Assembly (NCBI GenBank): GCA_937930135.1
Contig: CALGVO010000168.1
Span: forward strand, 1 to 5,009
DNA: 5,009 nt
Reading direction: 5' to 3'
Origin: an uncultured Synechococcus sp.
GTDB lineage: Bacteria; Cyanobacteriota; Cyanobacteriia; PCC-6307; Cyanobiaceae
The notes under the pieces are model-generated. The model was not told the DNA's origin. It did not search any database and was given only the letters and a program-made list of their open reading frames with translations. This document shows positions 1-5,009 of this stretch, piece by piece. Position 1 is the stretch's first letter. Every line of letters begins with the position of its first letter. The translations under genes were made by a program, and so were the position numbers.

Positions 1-2697
1 TCGTTGCTCGGCTGGAAGGAATTCGAGCTGGAGGTGATGCGCGATCTGGCCGACAACGTCGTGATTGTGTGCAGCATCGAAAACCTCGATCCGATGGGGG
101 TGCACACCGGCGATTCGATCACCGTGGCGCCGGCCCAGACCCTCACCGATCGGGAATATCAACGCCTGCGCGACCAAGCGATCGCGATCATTCGTGAAAT
201 CGGAGTCGCCACCGGCGGCAGCAACATCCAGTTCGCCATCAATCCAGACGATGGCGATGTGGTGGTGATCGAGATGAATCCCCGCGTCAGTCGGTCCTCA
301 GCCCTGGCGAGCAAGGCCACCGGATTCCCGATCGCCAAGATCGCCGCCCGGCTGGCGGTGGGCTACACGCTCGATGAAATCCTCAACGACATCACCGGCA
401 AAACACCCGCCTGTTTCGAGCCCACGATCGATTACGTCGTCACCAAGATTCCCCGCTTCGCCTTCGAAAAATTCAAGGGATCACCGGCGATTCTCACCAC
501 AGCGATGAAATCGGTGGGCGAAGCGATGGCGATCGGGCGCTGCTTCGAGGAATCCTTCCAGAAGGCGCTGCGTTCCCTGGAAACGGGCCTCTCCGGCTGG
601 GGATGTGATCGCGACGAACCCGTCTGGAGCAAAACCGATCTGGAACGGGCCCTGCGCACCCCATCACCCGATCGGATCCTGGCGGTGCGGGCGGCGATGG
701 TGGCCGGTCGCAGCGATGGCGAGATCCATGAGCTGAGCCGCATCGACCCCTGGTTCCTGGCCAAGCTGCGCCAGCTGATCTCGGCCGAGCAACGGCTGCT
801 GCAGGGGCAGCAGCTGGAGCAGCTGTCGGCTGAGGCCTTGCTCGAACTCAAGCAGCTGGGCTATTCCGATCGGCAGATCGCCTTCGCCGTGGGGTCCGAT
901 GAGCTGGCGGTGCGCAGCCAGCGCGACCGCCTCGGCGTACGGCCGGTGTTCAAAACCGTGGACACCTGTGCGGCTGAATTCGCCTCCACGACGCCCTATC
1001 ACTACTCCACCTACGAACGACCGGTGCAGCGCCTCAATGCCGACGGTCACCTGGAGACCCTGGCCCCGGAGAGCGAGGTGCAGCCCGAGGAGCGGGCCAA
1101 GGTGATGATCCTCGGGGGCGGCCCCAATCGCATCGGCCAGGGCATCGAATTCGACTACTGCTGCTGTCATGCCTCCTTTGCCGCCCAGGAGCGAGGCTTC
1201 GCCACGGTGATGGTGAACAGCAATCCAGAGACGGTGTCGACCGATTACGACACCAGCGATCGGCTCTATTTCGAGCCGCTCACCCTCGAAGACGTGCTCA
1301 ACGTGATCGAAACGGAGCGGCCGGAGGGGGTGATCGTGCAGTTCGGTGGTCAGACCCCGCTGAAACTCGCCCTCCCCCTGCTGCGCTGGTTGTCAACTGA
1401 GCAGGGCCTCAAGACCGGCACGCGCATCCTCGGCACCTCACCGGAATCGATCGATCGCGCCGAAGACCGGGAGCAGTTCGAGGCGATCCTGCGGCAGCTG
1501 AACATCCGCCAACCACGCAACGGACTGGCCCGCAGCGAGGCCGAAGCCCGGGACGTGGCGGCAGCTGTGGGCTACCCGGTGGTGGTGCGTCCCTCCTATG
1601 TGCTCGGCGGCCGGGCGATGGAGGTGGTGTTCGATCAACAGGAGCTGGATCGCTACATGGTGGAGGCGGTGCAGGTGGAACCGGACCACCCGGTGCTGAT
1701 CGATCAATACCTGGAAAACGCCACGGAAGTGGATGTGGATGCCCTCTGCGACGCCTCCGGCACGGTGGTGATCGGTGGGTTGATGGAACACATCGAACCG
1801 GCGGGGATCCACTCCGGCGATTCCGCCTGCTGCCTGCCTGCCGTGTCCCTGGGTGCGGAGGCCCTGGCCACGATCCGCCGCTGGAGCGAAGCTCTGGCCC
1901 TGGCCCTGAAGGTGCAGGGGTTGATCAATCTGCAGTTCGCCGTGCAGCGCGACGCCGGCGGCAAGGAGGTGGTGTACATCATCGAAGCCAATCCCCGCGC
2001 CTCCCGCACCGTCCCCTTTGTGGCCAAGGCCACCGGCCAGCCGCTGGCACGGATCGCCACCCGCCTGATGACCGGCGAAAGCCTCGAACAGGTCGGCCTG
2101 CTCAGCGAACCGGTGCCTCCGCTTCAGGCGGTGAAGGAGGCGGTGCTGCCCTTCCGCCGGTTCCCGGGAGCGGATTCGCTGCTGGGTCCGGAGATGCGCT
2201 CCACCGGTGAGGTGATGGGCTGCGCCGCCGATTTCGGCATGGCCTACGCCAAAGCGGAACTGGGAGCCGGTGACGGCCTGCCCACCCGTGGCACCGTGTT
2301 CCTCTCCACCCACGACCGCGACAAACCGGCCCTGGTGCCGATTGCCTCACGGTTGATCGACCTCGGCTTCCAGATCAACGCCACCGCCGGCACATCCACG
2401 GTGCTGGCCGATGCGGGGCTGGCGGTGACGCCCGTGCTCAAGGTGCATGAGGGCCGGCCGAACATTGAGGATCTGATCCGCTCCGGCAGCGTGCAGCTGG
2501 TGATCAACACGCCGATCGGACGCCAGGCAGCCCACGACGACCGCTACATCCGCCGCGCCGCTCTCGACTACAACGTGCCGACGGTGACCACCCTGGCCGC
2601 CGCCCGCGCTGCGGTGGAGGGCATCGATGCCCTGCAGCATCAACAACTGGAGATCCATGCGCTCCAGGATGTGCATGCCTCAACGGCGGCTCGTTAG
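1..2697 (+). CDS. carB: Carbamoyl-phosphate synthase large subunit, 5'-truncated by the window
   Basis: This subunit makes carbamoyl phosphate from bicarbonate, two ATP and ammonia supplied by the CarA glutaminase, feeding arginine and pyrimidine synthesis in the cytoplasm. The frame is open from base 1, so the N-terminus lies outside; TTG at base 4 is an internal Leu. Codon 1 aligns with E. coli residue 209 (numbering from memory). The first ATP-grasp half keeps counterparts of E215 (codon 7), N283/Q285 (75/77) and E299/N301/R303 (91/93/95). An oligomerisation region follows. The second half begins at LGGGPNRIGQG (codons 371-381) and keeps R715 (530), E761 (576) and EANPRASR (662-669). The C-terminal MGS-like allosteric domain starts near codon 763 and keeps counterparts of S948, K954, T974, T977 and K993, so UMP/IMP-type control is plausible. 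The implied full length is about 1106 aa against 1073 in E. coli, with small insertions. No frameshift or lost catalytic residue is seen. The identification is secure. Confidence 0.98.
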   Translation, partial: SLLGWKEFELEVMRDLADNVVIVCSIENLDPMGVHTGDSITVAPAQTLTDREYQRLRDQAIAIIREIGVATGGSNIQFAINPDDGDVVVIEMNPRVSRSSALASKATGFPIAKIAARLAVGYTLDEILNDITGKTPACFEPTIDYVVTKIPRFAFEKFKGSPAILTTAMKSVGEAMAIGRCFEESFQKALRSLETGLSGWGCDRDEPVWSKTDLERALRTPSPDRILAVRAAMVAGRSDGEIHELSRIDPWFLAKLRQLISAEQRLLQGQQLEQLSAEALLELKQLGYSDRQIAFAVGSDELAVRSQRDRLGVRPVFKTVDTCAAEFASTTPYHYSTYERPVQRLNADGHLETLAPESEVQPEERAKVMILGGGPNRIGQGIEFDYCCCHASFAAQERGFATVMVNSNPETVSTDYDTSDRLYFEPLTLEDVLNVIETERPEGVIVQFGGQTPLKLALPLLRWLSTEQGLKTGTRILGTSPESIDRAEDREQFEAILRQLNIRQPRNGLARSEAEARDVAAAVGYPVVVRPSYVLGGRAMEVVFDQQELDRYMVEAVQVEPDHPVLIDQYLENATEVDVDALCDASGTVVIGGLMEHIEPAGIHSGDSACCLPAVSLGAEALATIRRWSEALALALKVQGLINLQFAVQRDAGGKEVVYIIEANPRASRTVPFVAKATGQPLARIATRLMTGESLEQVGLLSEPVPPLQAVKEAVLPFRRFPGADSLLGPEMRSTGEVMGCAADFGMAYAKAELGAGDGLPTRGTVFLSTHDRDKPALVPIASRLIDLGFQINATAGTSTVLADAGLAVTPVLKVHEGRPNIEDLIRSGSVQLVINTPIGRQAAHDDRYIRRAALDYNVPTVTTLAAARAAVEGIDALQHQQLEIHALQDVHASTAAR
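178..185. repeat. HIP1 octamer GCGATCGC
   Basis: An exact copy of the Highly Iterated Palindrome found in many cyanobacterial genomes, here within carB. With the copy at 2858 it supports a cyanobacterial origin. Confidence 0.6.
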
Positions 2698-2724
2698 GGT
2701 CGATTCTCCGTGTAACGAGCGCCC

Positions 2725-3405
2725 GTGACCATCGCCACCTCCGCCGCCCCTGTTCAGGGTGCCGACTGCCGGGATGCCTTCCGGGCGGCCTATGAGAACC
2801 GCTACACCTGGGATCCGCAGTTCGGCGGTTATCGGGGGCGTTGCCTCTGGCAGCAGGGCGATCGCAAGCTGGAGGGGCGCTTCCAGGTGGGGGCCGACCT
2901 GAAAGCCACGGTGGAAGGAATTGACGATCCTGAAGTGGAAAAGGCGATCCATTCCCAACTCTGGGAAGTGGCGATTCACCGGGTGCGGCGCAGTTTCGAT
3001 CAGGTGCATGGCGACAACACCTTCACCGCCGGTGACAGCACCGATGAGGGTCTGGAGGTGATCGTGGGCGGCAAGAATGCCGGTGATCGCTACCGCATCC
3101 ACAACCGGGTGGTGACGATGGTGCATCGCCACATTCACGGCACCGTGGTCACGATCCACACCGGCTCCACCACGGACACCGGCGCTGGCTATCTGAGCCA
3201 CACCTACACCAGCGCCTATGCCGATCCCGCCACCGGTGAAGCCCGCGGTGGCCTGAATCGCTTCACCGACAGCTTTGTTCCGCTCCAGGAGGGCGGCCCC
3301 TGGGTGCTGCAGGAGCGTCGCGTCAGCAGCGAAGCCCACGGCGACACCCCCGCGTCCGAGCAGGTTTTCCAGTTCCTCGATTGTGAGCCCCTCGACGCCG
3401 CCTGA
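2725..3405 (+). CDS. DUF3386 family protein, function unknown
   Basis: A 226-aa soluble protein with no signal peptide or membrane segment. It resembles the cyanobacterial DUF3386 family by recalled motifs: FRAAYENRYTWD near residues 19-30, LWEVAIHRVRR near 79-89, VGGKNAGDRYRIHN near 114-127 and MVHRHIHG near 132-139, then a Gly/Ser/Thr-rich stretch ending in GYLSHTY. No function is known to me. The core is rich in histidine (H76, H85, H126, H134, H136, H138, H145, H159), which could suit a metal or ligand site, but that is inference. GTG at 2725 is chosen because an in-frame TAA at 2713 blocks extension and the family motif begins soon after. There is no clear Shine-Dalgarno. It lies 27 bases after carB on the same strand, so readthrough or co-transcription is likely, and its stop codon sits within a terminator hairpin. 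The coding call is strong and the family call is from memory of its motifs. Confidence 0.9.
   Translation: MTIATSAAPVQGADCRDAFRAAYENRYTWDPQFGGYRGRCLWQQGDRKLEGRFQVGADLKATVEGIDDPEVEKAIHSQLWEVAIHRVRRSFDQVHGDNTFTAGDSTDEGLEVIVGGKNAGDRYRIHNRVVTMVHRHIHGTVVTIHTGSTTDTGAGYLSHTYTSAYADPATGEARGGLNRFTDSFVPLQEGGPWVLQERRVSSEAHGDTPASEQVFQFLDCEPLDAA
2858..2865. repeat. HIP1 octamer GCGATCGC
   Basis: A second exact copy, inside the DUF3386 gene. Two copies in 5 kb is more than base composition alone would suggest (well under one expected by rough estimate). Confidence 0.6.
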
Positions 3406-3424
3406 TTGCTGATCAGGTTTTTTT
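3401..3424 (+). terminator. Rho-independent terminator overlapping the DUF3386 stop codon
   Basis: A perfect 6-bp stem, CCTGAT (3401-3406) with ATCAGG (3412-3417), has a 5-base loop and is followed directly by seven T (3418-3424). A G-T wobble at 3400/3418 could add one pair. The TGA stop codon (3403-3405) is inside the left arm. The stem is short but the T-tract is uninterrupted, in an otherwise GC-rich region. It would end the carB-DUF3386 transcript before the symporter gene. The opposite strand lacks a matching T-tract, so it is probably one-directional. Confidence 0.75.
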
Positions 3425-3433
3425 CGCTTTAAT
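3406..3433 (+). promoter_or_regulatory. Possible sigma-70-type promoter for the symporter gene
   Basis: TTTAAT at 3428-3433 matches the -10 consensus TATAAT at five of six bases. TTGCTG at 3406-3411, 16 bases upstream, matches the -35 consensus at three of six. Transcription would start near 3440, leaving about 30 bases of leader before the ATG at 3471. The region lies after a terminator and is the only AT-rich stretch in the window, which supports a promoter here. The -35 box is weak and overlaps the terminator stem, so the exact boxes are tentative. Confidence 0.4.
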
Positions 3434-3446
3434 CAAAAAATTAAAG
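3427..3446. repeat. Perfect 7-bp inverted repeat upstream of the symporter, possible operator
   Basis: CTTTAAT (3427-3433) and ATTAAAG (3440-3446) are exact reverse complements separated by CAAAAA. The left arm contains the proposed -10 box, and the right arm covers the expected transcription start. Direct copies of TTTCGCT lie nearby, one overlapping the left arm's first two bases (3422-3428) and one just past the right arm (3448-3454). This geometry fits a binding site for a dimeric regulator. AT-rich sequence also gives such repeats by chance, and I do not recognise it as a known NtcA, Fur or LexA site. Confidence 0.4.
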
Positions 3447-3470
3447 ATTTCGCTGGGGGCCAGCCGCTGC

Positions 3471-4799
3471 ATGGAGTTTCTCAATGCCATCAACGGCTGG
3501 GTCTGGGGACCGGTCACCCTGACCCTGATCGCCTTCACCGGCGTGTATCTGATGATCGGGTTGCGCTTCATGCCCCTGCGCCGCCTCGGTTTTGCGGTGC
3601 AGGCGATGCTCGATTCCGTGCGCCGCTCCAACGGCGAAGGCGACGTGAGCGCCTTTCAGGGATTGATGACCGCCCTGGCCGCCACCATCGGCACCGGCAA
3701 TGTGGCCGGTGTTGCCTCCGCCATCGGTGTGGGAGGACCAGGCGCCGTCTTCTGGATGTGGCTGGTGGCCCTGTTCGGCACCGCCACCAAATTCGGTGAG
3801 TCGCTCCTGGCGGTGCATTTCCGCGAAACCGATCCACTCGGCGAACACGTGGGCGGGCCGATGTATGCGATCCGCAACGGTCTTGGCCCCCACTGGGCCT
3901 GGCTCGGAACCCTGTTTGCCATCTTCGGCACCCTCGCCGGCTTCGGCATCGGCAACGGCGTTCAGGCCCATGAACTCGCCAACGCTCTCGACGATTACGG
4001 CATCCCCAACCTGCTCACCGGCGTGGTGATGGCGGCGATCACCTTCGTGGTGATCATCGGTGGCATCGAGCGGATCGGACAGATCGCCGGTCTGGTGGTG
4101 CCGTTCATGGCTGTGATTTACATCGTTGGCGCTCTGATCATCCTGATCACGCATCTGGGAGCGATTCCAGGGGCCCTCGGCCTGATCGTGCGCGATGCCT
4201 TCACCGGTCAGGCCGCCGCCGGTGGCGTGGTGGGTGTGGTGATTCAGAAGGGCATCGCCCGTGGTGTGTTCTCCAATGAAGCCGGCCTGGGCACGGCACC
4301 GATCGCCCAGGCCGCCGCCCGCCCCGGTGATCCGGTGCTGCAGGGTGCGGTGGCCATGCTCGGCACAGTGATCGACACCCTGATCATCTGCACGATGACC
4401 GCCCTGGTGATTGTGATCAGTGGTCAATACAGCGAAGGCCTGGCCGGGGTCGACATGACCAAAGCCGCTTTCGCCTGGGGCCTGCCAGGGGGTGATCACC
4501 TGGTGACCTTCGCCACGATCCTGTTCACCGCCACCACCATCCTGGGCTGGGGCTATTACAGCGAGCGCTGCCTGGAATTTCTGGTGGGTGTGGGCCTCCC
4601 CCTCACCCTCTTCCGCCTCGCCTGGGTTGCGGTGGTGGTGGTGGGCGCTGTCGCCACCTTCAGCACGGTGTGGACCGTGGCTGACATCCTCAACGGTCTG
4701 ATGGCCCTGCCCAACCTGGTGGCGCTGCTGCTGCTCTCGCCGGTGGTCTTCCGACTCACCGGCGCCTACCGCTTCAGTTCCCGTCCGGAAGCGGGGTGA
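3471..4799 (+). CDS. Sodium:alanine/glycine symporter, AGCS family
   Basis: A 442-aa inner-membrane protein that should import alanine, glycine or a similar small neutral amino acid with Na+. The clearest marker is the AGCS signature GPGAVFWMW at residues 89-97. It is preceded by ATIGTGNVAG (71-80), a conserved family segment near the substrate and ion site, and followed by TKFGESLLAVHFR. GVFSNEAGLGTAP (265-277) and LGWGYYSERCLEF (358-370) are also typical. Around ten or eleven hydrophobic segments can be read, for example near 11-31, 141-163, 183-198, 207-228, 294-317, 383-401 and 407-427. The length is near the usual 440-490 aa, with short tails. ATG at 3471 is the first ATG, GTG or TTG in frame after the terminator, and MEFLNAINGWVWGP is a normal family N-terminus. 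No strong Shine-Dalgarno is present; a GGGGG lies at 3455-3459. The 3' end overlaps the convergent gene by 26 bases. The family is secure; the exact substrate is not readable. Confidence 0.95.
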   Translation: MEFLNAINGWVWGPVTLTLIAFTGVYLMIGLRFMPLRRLGFAVQAMLDSVRRSNGEGDVSAFQGLMTALAATIGTGNVAGVASAIGVGGPGAVFWMWLVALFGTATKFGESLLAVHFRETDPLGEHVGGPMYAIRNGLGPHWAWLGTLFAIFGTLAGFGIGNGVQAHELANALDDYGIPNLLTGVVMAAITFVVIIGGIERIGQIAGLVVPFMAVIYIVGALIILITHLGAIPGALGLIVRDAFTGQAAAGGVVGVVIQKGIARGVFSNEAGLGTAPIAQAAARPGDPVLQGAVAMLGTVIDTLIICTMTALVIVISGQYSEGLAGVDMTKAAFAWGLPGGDHLVTFATILFTATTILGWGYYSERCLEFLVGVGLPLTLFRLAWVAVVVVGAVATFSTVWTVADILNGLMALPNLVALLLLSPVVFRLTGAYRFSSRPEAG

Positions 4800-5007
4800 T
4801 GGTCTTGAGGCGCTCGTTCAGCTGCATCGCCATCGACTGGCGGCCCACGGCGAGCACCTTGAGGGTGTCTTCATGCATGCGCAGCTGGGCGTCGGCCACC
4901 TGCATGCCCCGCACCAGCTCCTTCAGCTCATCGGGCAGGGCATTGAGGTCATAGCGCTTGCCCTCGAAAGTGAGCACGGGGTTCTGTTCGCCGGCAGAGC
5001 TGGTCAT
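4774..5007 (-). CDS. Small conserved hypothetical protein, DUF6447-like
   Basis: A 77-aa soluble protein with no signal peptide or membrane segment. Residues 10-21 (PVLTFEGKRYDL) look like a beta hairpin. Residues 24-69 look mainly helical, with LPDELKELVRG, VADAQLRMHEDTLKVLAVGRQ and a final MQLNERLK, and could form a helical hairpin or short coiled coil. The sequence resembles small cyanobacterial proteins I associate with DUF6447, but I am not certain of that accession and know no function. The ATG at 5005-5007 is two bases from the window edge, so an upstream start and any ribosome-binding site cannot be examined. It converges on the symporter gene, and its last eight amino-acid codons plus the stop lie antisense to that gene's end. 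Balanced amino-acid composition and a typical small-protein architecture favour a real gene over a shadow frame. Confidence 0.82.
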   Translation of the reverse strand: MTSSAGEQNPVLTFEGKRYDLNALPDELKELVRGMQVADAQLRMHEDTLKVLAVGRQSMAMQLNERLKTITPLPDGN

Positions 5008-5009
5008 GG

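Noticed and set aside
4..6. TTG as the carB start codon
   Set aside because: It is an internal Leu in the conserved LLGWKE segment. About 208 residues, including the first part of the ATP-grasp fold, must lie upstream, and the frame is open to base 1.
1438..2313. A 291-codon open frame on the minus strand within carB
   Set aside because: It is fully antisense to well-conserved carB sequence and is rich in His, Gly, Gln and Arg, as expected from reading GC-rich codons backwards. No family motif is seen.
2698..2724. A separate promoter for the DUF3386 gene in the gap after carB
   Set aside because: TGTAAC at 2710-2715 is a weak -10 match, no suitable -35 box is visible, and it lies too close to the GTG for a normal leader.
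2680..3339. A 219-codon open frame on the minus strand opposite the DUF3386 gene
   Set aside because: The plus strand has the recognisable family motifs. The reverse frame is Gly/Ala/His-rich and starts inside the other gene.
3441..4499. A 352-codon open frame on the minus strand across the symporter gene
   Set aside because: It is antisense to an AGCS transporter with clear signature motifs. Its product would be an unstructured His/Gly/Asp-rich chain with no recognisable domain.
4779..4796. A possible two-way terminator at TCCCGT-CCGGAA-GCGGGG
   Set aside because: The stem has only four Watson-Crick pairs plus wobbles, and neither strand has a T-tract after it.

Overview
The window looks like ordinary core chromosome of a GC-rich cyanobacterium, most likely from the Synechococcus/Cyanobium picocyanobacterial group. 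The evidence is a cyanobacterial-type CarB, two small proteins that resemble families I know only from cyanobacteria (DUF3386 and, less surely, DUF6447), two HIP1 octamers (GCGATCGC), strong G/C preference at third codon positions, and no obvious Shine-Dalgarno sequences. The genus is an inference. I see no mobile elements, CRISPR arrays, tRNA or rRNA genes, or phage genes.

Layout. Bases 1-2697 (+) hold most of carB, the large subunit of carbamoyl-phosphate synthase. It is cut at its 5' end: by alignment to remembered E. coli numbering, about 208 N-terminal residues lie before the window. After 27 bases comes a 226-aa DUF3386-type protein (2725-3405, +) starting at GTG. Its stop codon lies inside an intrinsic terminator (3401-3424). 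A 65-base AT-rich gap follows, with a perfect 7-bp inverted repeat and a possible promoter. Next is a sodium:alanine/glycine symporter of the AGCS family (3471-4799, +). On the opposite strand, and overlapping the symporter's 3' end by 26 bases, is a 77-aa conserved hypothetical protein (4774-5007, -), which is complete or nearly so at the window edge.

How the parts relate. carB and the DUF3386 gene are close enough to share a transcript that ends at the terminator. The symporter then appears to be a separate transcription unit with its own promoter. CarB supplies carbamoyl phosphate for arginine and pyrimidine synthesis, and the symporter imports or recaptures small neutral amino acids. Both touch nitrogen metabolism, but nothing in the sequence shows that they are functionally linked.

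I did not find a new multi-gene system. The items most worth a second look are the His-rich core of the DUF3386 protein, the compact terminator/promoter/inverted-repeat module at 3401-3454, the convergent gene overlap at 4774-4799, and the small uncharacterised protein at the right edge.
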